DNA of 64,000 nt from BOG-908 sp963848205 (GTDB taxonomy: Bacteria > Pseudomonadota > Alphaproteobacteria > Acetobacterales > Acetobacteraceae), in NCBI GenBank assembly GCA_963848205.1, contig CAWKCV010000005.1, forward strand, positions 248,001-312,000. The letters are read 5' to 3'. Numbering within the stretch: position 1 is the stretch's first letter; each line of letters starts with the position of its first letter. Below, piece after piece: positions 23,960 through 33,183 of this stretch. Made by a program: the position numbers and the translations under genes. The notes beneath the pieces are model-generated. The model ran no database searches, was not told the DNA's origin, and saw nothing but the letters and a program-made list of their open reading frames with translations.

Positions 23960-25126
23960 ATGGGGTTGACCGCCGAACGGGTTTTGCATCGCCGACCCAT
24001 CGCAACCATTGCAGCGCCCGCCGGGGCACTTGGCGCGTATCCGGTGCAGCACGTGCACTCGATGGGGCCATGCCGGATTACCCTGCCGCCGCTGCCGACC
24101 GGGGGCGCATTCTTCGATTTGTGGCCGGTTCGCGAATGGCCCGAGCAGGGGCTTTCCGCTGCCGGACACTACGACAGTTTCGCGCCGCCGCTGTTCGTGC
24201 TGCACGATGTGATCGTGCACTCGTCGGCCGGCATATTGGCGGTGGGCGACACCGTCGTTGAAGAGTCGCTGGCCAACACGGCGCCGCATCTGCACGCGTA
24301 TCGCACGTTGGCGAAGGGCATCGCCATCCAGCCGTCGCAGATCCGGCAGTTGCCTGGCATCCACATCTCGCTTCTGGGCGGCAGCGAGCATGATTACCGC
24401 CATGCGGTGCTGGACGGTCTCGCCCGGCTGATGGCCGTGCCGGACAATTATCTGACCGCGTCCGCCGGCGTTCTGGTGCCGGCCAGCGGAATTGCGCGAT
24501 CCGACCTGTTCGGGCTGATGGACCTGCTGCCCAGTCTGGCCGTCTATGAGATCGGGCGCGACGAGACGTGGCGGGTGGAGACGCTGGTGCTGCCGCTCTC
24601 GGTGTGCGGCGAGTCCGCCTATCACCCGTGCGTAGCCGACTTTTTCGCGCGCCTTTCCGGCAACGTGGCGCCGTCATACCGGCGCCTGCCGCGGCGTTTC
24701 TATATAGACGGGCGCGGCGGCGGCGATGGCCTGCTGCGCAATGAGAGCGAATTGATTGCGGCGCTGATCCCGCTCGGTTTCGAGCCGGTGCGGCTGCAGG
24801 ATTTCAGCGTGGCCGACCTGGTGCGCCTGTTCCGCCAGGCGGAGGCGATCGTGGCGCCGAACGGTTCGGCGCTGACCAATCTGGGCTTTTGCCGGCCTGG
24901 CTGCCTGGTGATCGAGCTGCTGATGGACGCATTCGTGGATTGGAGCTGGCGCAACCTCGCCGGGCTGATGCATTTGCGTTACGATTGCGTGCTGGGCCGG
25001 GCGCAGAAACCGTGGCCTGAGCTCTCGGCAAGCCCGCGCCATGCGAGCTGGCAAATCTCGGTGCAGCACGTCGTAGCCGCCATCGCGCACTCCCTGGCCG
25101 TGGCACCAGCAGCAAGAGCAGCTTAA
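23960..25126 (+). CDS. GT61 (DUF563) family glycosyltransferase
   Basis: 388 residues. The C-terminal half carries the family pattern: RRFYIDGRGGGDGLLRNESE, LIPLGFEPVRLQDFSVADL, LFRQAEAIVAPNGSALTNLGF, RPGCLVIEL. The usual (G)PHGAxLxN motif appears as APNGSALTN, a variant also seen in bacterial members. The N-terminal 200 residues are divergent and of unknown role. It probably adds sugars to a cell-surface polysaccharide or lipid; the acceptor is unknown. No spacer after rsmD, so probably co-translated. Confidence 0.75.
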   Translation: MGLTAERVLHRRPIATIAAPAGALGAYPVQHVHSMGPCRITLPPLPTGGAFFDLWPVREWPEQGLSAAGHYDSFAPPLFVLHDVIVHSSAGILAVGDTVVEESLANTAPHLHAYRTLAKGIAIQPSQIRQLPGIHISLLGGSEHDYRHAVLDGLARLMAVPDNYLTASAGVLVPASGIARSDLFGLMDLLPSLAVYEIGRDETWRVETLVLPLSVCGESAYHPCVADFFARLSGNVAPSYRRLPRRFYIDGRGGGDGLLRNESELIAALIPLGFEPVRLQDFSVADLVRLFRQAEAIVAPNGSALTNLGFCRPGCLVIELLMDAFVDWSWRNLAGLMHLRYDCVLGRAQKPWPELSASPRHASWQISVQHVVAAIAHSLAVAPAARAA

Positions 25127-25130
25127 GGTT

Positions 25131-25179
25131 CAAAAGTTTTTTGGTCCTTTTTTTCAAAAAAGGACTGCTTGCTTGCTTC
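25131..25179 (-). repeat. Dispersed repeat, single reverse arm
   Basis: caaaagttttttggtcc, T-run, caaaaaaggac, tgcttgcttgcttcc. It lies between two plus-strand genes, 5 bp after the GT61 stop and 24 bp before the next start. Confidence 0.85.
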
Positions 25180-25203
25180 CCGTCCCCACCGCAGATGCAA
25201 GCA

Positions 25204-26823
25204 ATGCTCCGCCTGACCGAACTCAAGCTCCCGCTAGACCACGCCGATACCGCATTGGCCGAGACAGCGAGCCTGAAGCTCGGCACCCGCGTGACCGACT
25301 GCCAGGTCCATCGCCGCGCTTACGACGCGCGCAACCGCCGCAACATCCACCTGATCTACACGCTCGATGTCGGCGTGGCCGACGAAGCGGCGGTTCTTGC
25401 GCGGTTCGCCGGCGACCCGCAGGTACGCCCCATGCCGGACATGGCGTATCGCCACGTCGCCCGCGCGCCGGCGAGCCTGGCCGTGCGCCCGGTGGTGATC
25501 GGCGCCGGGCCGTGCGGGCTGTTTGCGGCGCTCACGCTGGCACAGATGGGTTTCCGCCCGATCGTCATCGAGCGCGGGCGGGTGGTGCGCGAGCGGACGA
25601 AGGACACGTTCGCGCTCTGGCGGCGCTCGGTGTTGACGCCGGAGAGCAATGTGCAGTTCGGCGAAGGCGGCGCCGGCACGTTTTCGGACGGCAAATTGTG
25701 GTCCGGCGTGCGCGATCCGGCCTATCTCGGCCGCCGGGTGCTCGAAGAGTTCGTGCGTGCCGGCGCGCCCGCTGAAATCCTGGTGTCCAGCAAGCCGCAT
25801 ATCGGCACGTTCCGGCTGGTGAGCGTGGTGGAGAGCTTGCGCGCGACGATCGAGGCGCTGGGCGGCGCGTATCGTTTCGAGACACGGGTGGAGGATGTGA
25901 TGATCGGCCGCGCGGCGGACGGCACGCGCCGCATCGAGGGGCTGGTGCTCACCGGCGGCGAGATATTACGGGCCGATCAGGTGATCCTGGCGCCCGGCCA
26001 CTCGGCCCGAGACCTGTTCGAGACGCTGGCCGCGCGCGGCGTGCATCTGGAGGCCAAGCCGTTTTCCGTCGGCGTGCGGATCGAGCATCCGCAATCGGTG
26101 ATCGACCGCGCGCGGTTCGGCGACTTCGCCGGCCATCGCCGGCTGGGGGCAGCCGATTACAAGCTGGTCCACCATGCCGGCAACGGCCGCTCGGCCTACA
26201 GTTTCTGCATGTGCCCGGGTGGCACCGTGGTCGCGGCCACCAGCGAGCCCGGGCGGGTGGTGACGAACGGGATGAGCCAGTATTCGCGTGCCGAGCGCAA
26301 TGCGAACGCCGGCATCGTGGTGGGTGTGACGCCGTCGGACTACACCGGGCCTGGTGAGAGCGGTCCGTTGGCCGGCATCGCCTTCCAGCGCAGGCTCGAG
26401 AGCGCGGCGTATGTCGCGGGCGGCAGCAGCTATGCGGCGCCGGGCCAGCGCGTGGGCGACTTCATGGCAGGCCGGGCGAGCACATCGCTGGGTGACGTCG
26501 TTCCGTCCTACAAGCCGGGTGTGACGCCGACCGACCTCGCGGCGTGTCTGCCGGGCTTCGTGCTCGACACGATACGCGCGGCGCTGCCGGTGTTCGGCCG
26601 CCAGATCGCCGGCTTCGACATGGACGACGCGGTGATGACGGGAGTGGAGACGCGCACCTCCTCGCCGATCCGGATCACCCGCAATGCCGAGTTCGAAAGC
26701 CTGAACACGCGCGGCCTGTATCCCGCGGGCGAAGGGGCGGGCTATGCGGGCGGCATCCTCTCTGCGGCGATCGACGGCACGCGCGCGGCCGAGGCGCTGG
26801 CGCGGCACCTGGCAGCGGCCTGA
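25204..26823 (+). CDS. FAD-dependent dehydrogenase (COG2509-like)
   Basis: 539 residues. It belongs to the uncharacterised FAD-dependent dehydrogenase family with an N-terminal MLRLTELKLPLDHADTAL module of about 95 residues, then the Rossmann dinucleotide motif VVIGAGPCGLFAALTLA, FRPIVIERGRVV and the family hallmark NVQFGEGGAGTFSDGKLW. SFCMCPGGTVVAATSEPG and LYPAGEGAGYAGGILSAAIDG close the FAD site. The substrate is unknown. ATG 25204 is preferred because homologues begin MLRLTEL; ATG 25195 is possible. The leader sits against a repeat arm. Confidence 0.85.
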   Translation: MLRLTELKLPLDHADTALAETASLKLGTRVTDCQVHRRAYDARNRRNIHLIYTLDVGVADEAAVLARFAGDPQVRPMPDMAYRHVARAPASLAVRPVVIGAGPCGLFAALTLAQMGFRPIVIERGRVVRERTKDTFALWRRSVLTPESNVQFGEGGAGTFSDGKLWSGVRDPAYLGRRVLEEFVRAGAPAEILVSSKPHIGTFRLVSVVESLRATIEALGGAYRFETRVEDVMIGRAADGTRRIEGLVLTGGEILRADQVILAPGHSARDLFETLAARGVHLEAKPFSVGVRIEHPQSVIDRARFGDFAGHRRLGAADYKLVHHAGNGRSAYSFCMCPGGTVVAATSEPGRVVTNGMSQYSRAERNANAGIVVGVTPSDYTGPGESGPLAGIAFQRRLESAAYVAGGSSYAAPGQRVGDFMAGRASTSLGDVVPSYKPGVTPTDLAACLPGFVLDTIRAALPVFGRQIAGFDMDDAVMTGVETRTSSPIRITRNAEFESLNTRGLYPAGEGAGYAGGILSAAIDGTRAAEALARHLAAA

Positions 26824-26923
26824 GCGCCGGCCGGCGGAACCACTCAAGGCACAGGCCGTTACGATCCTGCATACGTGAACGGCTGCGCGCTCGCGCCAGC
26901 CAATTTGTTTGTTGGAGGACGAC

Positions 26924-27262
26924 ATGAAATACGGACTGGCCGTATTGGGCTTGACGATGGCGTTGTCTGGCGCGGCCGCCGCGCAGACGACCGAGACCAC
27001 CACCACGCAATCCACCATGGCGCCGGCGCCAGCCTTGCCGCCCGCGGTCGTGCCAGGAGCGGTGGCGACCAGCCGCGAGGAGCACGCTGTGGACGCGAAC
27101 GGCAACCGGGTGGATTCCAGTTCCAGCAGCTACCGCGATGCGTCCGGCATGGCGCGCGACACGCGCACGACGACGACGCAGGTTCCGGTAGCACCCCCGC
27201 CACCGCCGACCACCACCACGACCACGACGACGACCGATACGTCGACCACCGTCCCGAACTGA
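26924..27262 (+). CDS. Thr-rich secreted protein, unknown
   Basis: 112 residues. Sec signal peptide (MKYGLAVLGLTMALSGAAAA, cut before QTT), then a low-complexity mature protein with Thr clusters (TTETTTTQSTM), a central hydrophilic part (SREEHAVDANGNRVDSSSSS, YRDASGMARDTRTTTTQ), a Pro run and a final stretch of nine Thr. Strong GGAGGA 7 bp before the ATG. It is immediately followed by a similar Thr-rich lipoprotein gene. No family recognised; Thr/Pro-rich tails suggest a flexible, possibly glycosylated envelope protein. Confidence 0.65.
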   Translation: MKYGLAVLGLTMALSGAAAAQTTETTTTQSTMAPAPALPPAVVPGAVATSREEHAVDANGNRVDSSSSSYRDASGMARDTRTTTTQVPVAPPPPPTTTTTTTTTDTSTTVPN

Positions 27263-27275
27263 GGAACCCGTCATC

Positions 27276-27479
27276 ATGTCTCACGATGCGACTTTGCGCG
27301 CCTTGATCACCGCCGGCCTGCTGGCCGGCACGGCCATGCTGTCGGCTTGCGGTAGCGATGCGCCGCCCGTGACCACCACCACGGAGCATACGACGACGAC
27401 CACGACGGGCCCGGCACTCGCCGCACCGCCGGCGTCCAGTTCGACGACAACGACGCAATCCACCACCGGCACGCCGTAA
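27276..27479 (+). CDS. Small Thr-rich lipoprotein
   Basis: 67 residues. The lipoprotein signal ends in AMLSACGSDAPP, so Cys25 is the likely lipidated residue. The mature part is nearly all Thr, Ser, Ala and Pro (PVTTTTEHTTTTTTGPALAA, SSTTTTQSTTGTP). It starts 13 bp after the preceding secreted protein with GAGG upstream, so the two form a small operon of envelope proteins. Confidence 0.65.
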   Translation: MSHDATLRALITAGLLAGTAMLSACGSDAPPVTTTTEHTTTTTTGPALAAPPASSSTTTTQSTTGTP

Positions 27480-27608
27480 TTCCAGGCGGCAGCAGCACCG
27501 GCATCGGCGCTGCTGCCGCGCGGGAACGCGTCGCCGAAGCGGAACCTGTCTTGCAATCTGCAGGAATTCCGCTAATTCCAAAACATTCCTATCATCTTCC
27601 GCTCTCGG

Positions 27609-27636
27609 GGGGTGGCCTTCGCGGGCCGCCTTTTTT
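27609..27636 (+). terminator. Terminator-like hairpin directly before rimP (candidate attenuator)
   Basis: Stem GGTGGCC (27611-27617) with GGCCGCC (27624-27630), one U-G wobble, loop TTCGCG, then six T. The presumptive TTG start of rimP is at 27640, four bases beyond the T-run. A weak promoter candidate (TTGCAA 27551, 16-bp spacer, TAATTC 27573) would place this hairpin in the leader of the rimP-infB operon. It may equally terminate the upstream Thr-rich genes. Confidence 0.7.
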
Positions 27637-27639
27637 GTT

Positions 27640-28167
27640 TTGGACTCATCGGACACTCTTCTTAATCACACTGGCCTCGAAGGCCGGATCGCGGCGATGG
27701 TCGGCCCCGCTCTGGGCGGCATGGGGTTCGAACTCGTCCGCGTGTCGGTGCTTGGGCGTGAAAAGCCGACCGTGCAGATCATGGCCGACCGCGCCGATGG
27801 CACGCTGATCGCAATCGAGGATTGCGAGGCGATCAGCCACGCGGTAGGCGCCATCCTCGATGTGGAAGACCCGATCCCGGGCGAGTGGCACCTGGAAGTG
27901 AGCTCCGCGGGTATCGACCGGCCGCTGACCCGGCCGAAGGACTGGAACCGGTTTTCCGGCCATCTCGCCAAAGCCGAGACGAACATGCCGGTCGGCGGCC
28001 GCAAGCGCTTTTCCGGCATCGTGCTTGGCGCCGACGACACGCATGGCCGCCTGCGGCTGGAAGACGGCACCGAGGTGGCGCTGCCGCTTGCCGATTTGCG
28101 ACGCGCGCGCCTGGTGCTCACCGACGATCTGATACGCGCTTCCGCCCCTGCCAAAACCGAAAACTGA
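27640..28167 (+). CDS. rimP: Ribosome maturation factor RimP
   Basis: 175 residues. It is needed for 30S subunit assembly. LEGRIAAMVGPALGGMGFEL, VRVSVLGREKPTVQIMADRA, IEDCEAISHAVGAILDVEDP, YxLEVSSPG-like WHLEVSSAGIDRPLTRPKDW, then the C-terminal SH3-like domain. No ATG fits before the conserved helix; TTG at 27640 is the only start giving a complete domain, right after a terminator-like hairpin. First gene of rimP-nusA-ylxR-infB-rbfA. Confidence 0.92.
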   Translation: MDSSDTLLNHTGLEGRIAAMVGPALGGMGFELVRVSVLGREKPTVQIMADRADGTLIAIEDCEAISHAVGAILDVEDPIPGEWHLEVSSAGIDRPLTRPKDWNRFSGHLAKAETNMPVGGRKRFSGIVLGADDTHGRLRLEDGTEVALPLADLRRARLVLTDDLIRASAPAKTEN

Positions 28168-28181
28168 CTGGAACACGCCCC

Positions 28182-29738
28182 ATGGCCATGGACACTGCCG
28201 TCTCCCGCCCCGAGCTGCTGCTGGTCGCCGATGCAGTGGCGCGCGAGAAATCGATCGACCGCGAGGAAGTGCTCGAAGCAATGGAGCAGGCCATCCAGAA
28301 GGCCGGCCGCGCCAAATACGGGCACGAGAAGGACATTCGCGCGACGATCGACCGGCGCACCGGCGATGTGCGGCTGACGCGCTGGACCGAGCTGGTCGAG
28401 ACGGTGGAGAACGAGGAGACGCAGATCCCCGTTCACATCGCCAAGAAGTTCCGCCCCGATCTCAATCTCGGCCAGTTCATCGTCGACCCGCTGCCGCCGA
28501 TCGATTTCGACCGCATCGGCGCGCAGACGGCCAAGCAGGTGATCGTGCAGCGCGTGCGCGAATATGAGCGCCGCCGCCAGTTCGACGAATTCAAGGACCG
28601 CGTAGGCGAGATCATCAACGGCCTGGTCAAGCGCACCGAGTACGGCAATCTCATGGTCGATCTCGGCAAGTCGGAGGCGCTGCTGCGCCGCGATGAGCTG
28701 ATCCCGCGCGAGAGTTTCCGCAACGGCGACAGGGTGCGCGCCTACATATACGACGTGCGCGAGGAAGCGCGCGGGCCGCAAATCTTCCTGAGCCGCACGC
28801 ATCCGGCGTTCCTGGCCAAGTTGTTCGCGCAGGAAGTGCCGGAAATTTACGACGGCATCATCGAGATCAAGGCGGTGGCGCGTGACCCCGGCAGCCGCGC
28901 CAAGATGGCGGTGATCAGCCGCGACAGTTCGATCGATCCGGTGGGTGCGTGCGTCGGCATGCGCGGCAGCCGCGTGCAGGCCGTGGTGCAGGAGCTGCAG
29001 GGCGAGAAGATCGACATCATCCCCTGGAGCCCGCAGGCGGCGACGTTCGTGGTCAATGCGCTCGCACCCGCGGAAGTCACCAAGGTGGTGATGGACGAGG
29101 ATGCCGGCCGAGTCGAAGTGGTGGTGCCCGACGAGCAGCTGAGCCTGGCTATCGGCCGCCGCGGGCAGAATGTGCGGCTCGCCAGCCAGCTCACGCGCTG
29201 GGATATCGACATCCTGACCGAAGCCGAGGAAAGCGAGCGCCGCCAGGAGGAATTCCGCCGGCGCACCGGGCTGTTCGTGGAAGCCCTGGACGTGGACGAC
29301 GTGATCGCCGGCCTGCTGGTGACCGAGGGTTTCAACACGATCGAGGAGCTGGCTTTCGTCGATCGTGACGAGCTGGCCGACATCGAGGGTTTCGACGAGA
29401 CGGTGGCCGAAGAGTTGATCCGCCGCGCCGAGCAGTTCCTGGTGCAGCGCGACGAGGGGCTGACCGAGCGTCGCGTCGAGCTTGGCGTGACCGACGAGGT
29501 CGCCGCCTTCGAGCTGTTCACCCCGCAGATGCTGGTCACGCTGGGTGAGAAGGGCGTCAAGACGCTGGACGACCTGGCCGATCTGGCCGGCGACGAGCTG
29601 GTGGAGCTGCTGGGCGCCGAGCTGGTGGACGAGGCGACGGCCAACGAAGTGATCATGGCCGCCCGTGCCCATTGGTTCGAGGGCGACGAGCCGGCGCAAA
29701 CCGCGGAAGCGTCCGGCGAGGAGGCTTCAAACGCCTGA
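28182..29738 (+). CDS. nusA: Transcription termination/antitermination factor NusA
   Basis: 518 residues. It binds RNA polymerase and modulates pausing, termination and antitermination. N-terminal domain (ELLLVADAVAREKSIDREEV), S1 domain (GLVKRTEYGNLMVDLGKSEA), KH1/KH2 (IEIKAVARDPGSRAKMAVIS, DPVGACVGMRGSRVQAVVQE, LSLAIGRRGQNVRLASQLTR) and two C-terminal acidic helix-hairpin-helix units (GLLVTEGFNTIEELAFVDRD; LGEKGVKTLDDLADLAGDEL). The two C-terminal repeats are the usual proteobacterial form. 14 bp after rimP. Confidence 0.96.
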   Translation: MAMDTAVSRPELLLVADAVAREKSIDREEVLEAMEQAIQKAGRAKYGHEKDIRATIDRRTGDVRLTRWTELVETVENEETQIPVHIAKKFRPDLNLGQFIVDPLPPIDFDRIGAQTAKQVIVQRVREYERRRQFDEFKDRVGEIINGLVKRTEYGNLMVDLGKSEALLRRDELIPRESFRNGDRVRAYIYDVREEARGPQIFLSRTHPAFLAKLFAQEVPEIYDGIIEIKAVARDPGSRAKMAVISRDSSIDPVGACVGMRGSRVQAVVQELQGEKIDIIPWSPQAATFVVNALAPAEVTKVVMDEDAGRVEVVVPDEQLSLAIGRRGQNVRLASQLTRWDIDILTEAEESERRQEEFRRRTGLFVEALDVDDVIAGLLVTEGFNTIEELAFVDRDELADIEGFDETVAEELIRRAEQFLVQRDEGLTERRVELGVTDEVAAFELFTPQMLVTLGEKGVKTLDDLADLAGDELVELLGAELVDEATANEVIMAARAHWFEGDEPAQTAEASGEEASNA

Positions 29739-29760
29739 GGCGACGCACCATCTGATTGAG

Positions 29761-30390
29761 ATGCCGGGGCCGCCCGATGTGGAGGTGGGTTGCGACCCGG
29801 AGCGTGGACCGCAAAGGCGCTGCATCGTGACGCGCACGCAAGGCGATCGTGGGCGTATGCTGCGTTTCGTGGTCGGGCCGGACCGAACGATCGTGCCGGA
29901 TTTGGCCGCGCGGCTGCCGGGGCGGGGTTTCTGGTTGAGCCCGCGCGCCGATGTGCTAGAAACGGCACGGACCAAGGGCGCCTTCGCACGCGCGGCCCGT
30001 GGCCCGGTTAGCTTGCCTGCCGATCTGAACAGCGTCCTGCAAGCCCAGCTTGCCAGGCGCATTTCCGATCATTTGGGCCTGGCGCGCAGGGCAGGCCAAG
30101 CGGTTGCGGGTTTCGCCAAAGCCCGCGAGTGGGTGCAGGCGGGCCAGGCGGCCCTGGTGCTCCAGGCGAGCGATGGCAGTGAGGACGAGCGCCGGCGTTT
30201 GCTGTCGGGGGTCGTAGGCGTGCCGGTTGCCTGGCCGCTCGATGGTGCGGCGCAGGGCCAGGTGTTCGGCCGGGAGCAGGCGGTGCACGTGGCGGTGGCG
30301 CATGGCCGGTTGGCCATGGCGTTGATGGACGAGATCTTTCGGCTGTCCGGGCTGTCCGGGCAGGCGATCTACAAGCAGGCAGGTGAATGA
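29761..30390 (+). CDS. YlxR-type RNA-binding protein with L7Ae-like domain
   Basis: 209 residues. The N-terminal DUF448/YlxR domain contains RRCIVTRTQGDRGRMLRFVV and PGRGFWLSPRADVLETARTK, a K-turn RNA-associated fold. The C-terminal L7Ae-like domain has HLGLARRAGQAVAGFAKARE, AALVLQASDGSEDERRRL and the Gly/Val-rich tail. This fusion between nusA and infB is typical of alphaproteobacteria. ATG 29761 follows TTGAG. The ATGA overlap with infB suggests translational coupling. Confidence 0.85.
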   Translation: MPGPPDVEVGCDPERGPQRRCIVTRTQGDRGRMLRFVVGPDRTIVPDLAARLPGRGFWLSPRADVLETARTKGAFARAARGPVSLPADLNSVLQAQLARRISDHLGLARRAGQAVAGFAKAREWVQAGQAALVLQASDGSEDERRRLLSGVVGVPVAWPLDGAAQGQVFGREQAVHVAVAHGRLAMALMDEIFRLSGLSGQAIYKQAGE

Positions 30391-33173
30391 GCGAGACGAA
30401 CGACCGCGACGTGGGACAGGATGGCGGGCAGGATGGGGGCGAGGCCAAGGGCCGCCTGTCTCTGCGCCCGGCCAGCCGGCTTGAGCTGGGCCGTACCGTG
30501 GATGCGGGATCGGTCAAGCAGAGCTTTTCGCACGGCCGCACCAAAACGGTTCAGGTGGAAGTGCGCAAGACGCGTACCGGCGCGCCCAAGCCTGCTTATC
30601 AGGCGACGCCGCAGCCGCCGCTCCCTGCCAACCTGGGCGCGCCGCGTCCGGCTCCGGCACCCACGCCGGCGCCCGGCGCCAACCCTGCCGCCGCTTCACC
30701 TGCCGCGGGTGCCACACGCCCGGCCGCAGGCGCACGCCCCGGCATGGGCGGGCGCGCGCTGACGCCGAACGAGCTGGCCGTGCGCCAGCGCGTGCTGCTC
30801 GAACAGCAGAAGGTGCAGCAGGAAGCGCAGCGCGAAATCACCAAGCGTGAGTCCGAGCGGCGCGAGCAGGAGAAGATTTCCATTCTCTCCGCGGCCGAGG
30901 AGGCCAAACGGCGCGACGAAGATAATCGCCGGCAGGCCGAGGAGGAGGCGCGGCGCGCCGTTGCCGAGCAGGCGCGTGCTCGAGAAGCCGCAGCTGCCCA
31001 GGAAACGCCGTCGCCCGCCGAGGCCGCGCCTGCGGCCCAGGCTGCACCGATCCCGACCGGCCGGCCGGGTGCCGCGCGCGCCAACGCGCCGATCCGCTCG
31101 GCCATTCCGGCGGCTGCCCCGGCGGCGCCGGGTTCGCCCACCGAAACACTGCGTCTGCGCACCGGCCGTGAGGACGAGGAGGAAGGCCGCGCTGTGGTTC
31201 GCCGCCCCGGCAGCCCTGCGGCACCGCGCAAGGTGCTCACGCCCGTCGTCGCCAAGAAGGGCCTCGGCGAAGGCCGACGTGCGGGCCGCATCGACGTGCA
31301 GGCGGCCATGGAAGGCGAGGACGAGAAGACCCGCAGCTTGGCCAGCGTGCGTCGCCAGCGCGAACGCGAACGGCGCAATGCCGAGCTGGCCGCCCTGCGC
31401 GCCGACCAGGTCAAGGTGGTGCGCGACGTGGTGCTGCCGGACGCGATCACCGTGCAGGAACTCGCCAACCGCATGGCGGCCCGCGCTGTCGACGTGGTGA
31501 AGTCCCTGATGCGGATGGGCGTGATGGCGACCATTACGCAGATTTTGGACTCCGACACGGCCGAGCTGGTCGTGCAGGAATTCGGCCACCGCGTCCGCCG
31601 CGTCAGCGAAAGCGACGTGGAGCAAGGCATTGAAGGCGAGATCGACGAAGATACCGATCTGCAGCCGCGCGCCCCGGTGGTGACCATCATGGGCCATGTC
31701 GACCATGGCAAGACCAGCCTGCTCGATGCCTTGCGGGCGACGGACGTGGCCGCCGGCGAGGCGGGCGGCATCACCCAGCATATCGGTGCCTACCAGGTGA
31801 CGCTGCCCTCGGGCAGCCAGATCACCTTCATCGACACGCCGGGCCACGAGGCATTTACGTCCATGCGTGCGCGCGGTGCGTCGGTGACCGACATCGTCGT
31901 GCTGGTGGTCGCCAGCGACGACGGCGTGATGCCGCAGACGATCGAGGCGATCAAACACGCGAAAGCGGCCCACGCGCCGATCATCGTGGCGATCAACAAG
32001 ATGGACAAGGCGGACGCCAACCCGACGCGCGTTCGTCAGGAGCTGCTGAGCCACGAGATCGTGGTGGAAGACATGGGCGGCGAGACGCAGGATGTGGAGG
32101 TATCGGCCACCAAGCGGATGAACCTCGACAAGCTCGAAGAGGCCATCCTGCTGCAGGCCGAAGTGCTCGAACTCCGCGCCAATCCGGACCGCGCGGCCGA
32201 GGGCAGCGTGATCGAAAGCCGGCTGGACCGCGGCCGCGGGCCAGTGGCGACCATCCTGGTGCAGAACGGCACACTCCACCAGGGCGACATCATCGTGTGC
32301 GGCGCCGAATGGGGCCGGGTGCGCGCGATGCTCGACGACAAGAACCGCCAGATCAAGGTGGCGGGCCCGTCGACGCCGGTCGAGATCCTCGGCCTGGGCG
32401 GCGTGCCGAGCGCCGGCGAGCCGTTCATCGTCGTCGAAGACGAGCAGAAGGCGCGCGAAGTCAGCGAATTCCGCACCCGCAAGCTGCGCGACAAGGCGGC
32501 CGCCGGTGCCACCGCGGCACGTGGCACGCTGGAGCAGATGCTGACACGCATCGCCGCCGGCGCGCAGAAAGAGGTGGCGCTGGTCATCAAGGCCGACGTG
32601 CAGGGCAGCTCGGAGGCGATCGCCGCCACCGTGCTCAAGCTCGAGCATGAGGAGGTGAAAGTCCGGGTGCTCAACTCCACCGTGGGCCAGATCACCGAGG
32701 GCGACGTGCAGCTGGCCAAGGCGAGCCACGCGATGATCGTAGGCTTCAACGTGCGTGCTTCGAGCCAGGCACGCGAACTGGCACAGCGCGACGGGGTCGA
32801 GATCCGCTACTACTCGATCATCTACCAGGTGGCCGACGATATCGCCGAGCTCGTGCGCGGCAAGATCTCGCCGAAATACCGCGAGAACTTCCTGGGCTAT
32901 GCCGAGATCCGCAAGGTGTTCGACATCACCAAGACGGGCAAGGTCGCCGGCTGCATGATCACCGAGGGCCTGGTGAAACGCGGTTGTGGCGTGCGCCTGC
33001 TGCGCGAGGGTGTCGTCATCCATCAGGGCGAGCTGAGCCAGCTCAAGCGCTTCAAGGACGACGTGAAGGAAGTGGCGCGCGGCTATGAGTGCGGCCTGTC
33101 GTTTGCCGGCTACAACGATCTGCGCGAGGGCGATCTGGTCGAGTGCTACGAAAGCGAGCTGGTGCCAGCTTGA
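30387..33173 (+). CDS. infB: Translation initiation factor IF-2
   Basis: 928 residues. GTPase that places fMet-tRNA on the 30S subunit. The N-terminal 270 residues are low-complexity Ala/Pro/Arg with a charged coiled coil (REITKRESERREQEKI ... RRQAEEEARRAV). The IF2 N domain follows (VVLPDAITVQELANRMAARA). The G domain begins near residue 430: G1 GHVDHGKTSL, G3 DTPGHEAF, G4 NKMD. Domains II-IV end with GYECGLSFAGYNDLREGDLV. Normal length for Acetobacteraceae-type IF-2. ATG overlaps the ylxR stop. Confidence 0.97.
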   Translation: MSETNDRDVGQDGGQDGGEAKGRLSLRPASRLELGRTVDAGSVKQSFSHGRTKTVQVEVRKTRTGAPKPAYQATPQPPLPANLGAPRPAPAPTPAPGANPAAASPAAGATRPAAGARPGMGGRALTPNELAVRQRVLLEQQKVQQEAQREITKRESERREQEKISILSAAEEAKRRDEDNRRQAEEEARRAVAEQARAREAAAAQETPSPAEAAPAAQAAPIPTGRPGAARANAPIRSAIPAAAPAAPGSPTETLRLRTGREDEEEGRAVVRRPGSPAAPRKVLTPVVAKKGLGEGRRAGRIDVQAAMEGEDEKTRSLASVRRQRERERRNAELAALRADQVKVVRDVVLPDAITVQELANRMAARAVDVVKSLMRMGVMATITQILDSDTAELVVQEFGHRVRRVSESDVEQGIEGEIDEDTDLQPRAPVVTIMGHVDHGKTSLLDALRATDVAAGEAGGITQHIGAYQVTLPSGSQITFIDTPGHEAFTSMRARGASVTDIVVLVVASDDGVMPQTIEAIKHAKAAHAPIIVAINKMDKADANPTRVRQELLSHEIVVEDMGGETQDVEVSATKRMNLDKLEEAILLQAEVLELRANPDRAAEGSVIESRLDRGRGPVATILVQNGTLHQGDIIVCGAEWGRVRAMLDDKNRQIKVAGPSTPVEILGLGGVPSAGEPFIVVEDEQKAREVSEFRTRKLRDKAAAGATAARGTLEQMLTRIAAGAQKEVALVIKADVQGSSEAIAATVLKLEHEEVKVRVLNSTVGQITEGDVQLAKASHAMIVGFNVRASSQARELAQRDGVEIRYYSIIYQVADDIAELVRGKISPKYRENFLGYAEIRKVFDITKTGKVAGCMITEGLVKRGCGVRLLREGVVIHQGELSQLKRFKDDVKEVARGYECGLSFAGYNDLREGDLVECYESELVPA

Positions 33174-33183
33174 TGCACCGTCC

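Noticed and set aside
30696..33023. 775-codon open frame antisense to infB
   Set aside because: A shadow of IF-2 codon bias. The composition (His, Asp, Gly, Arg) is typical of reverse-frame artefacts, and there is no ribosome-binding site.
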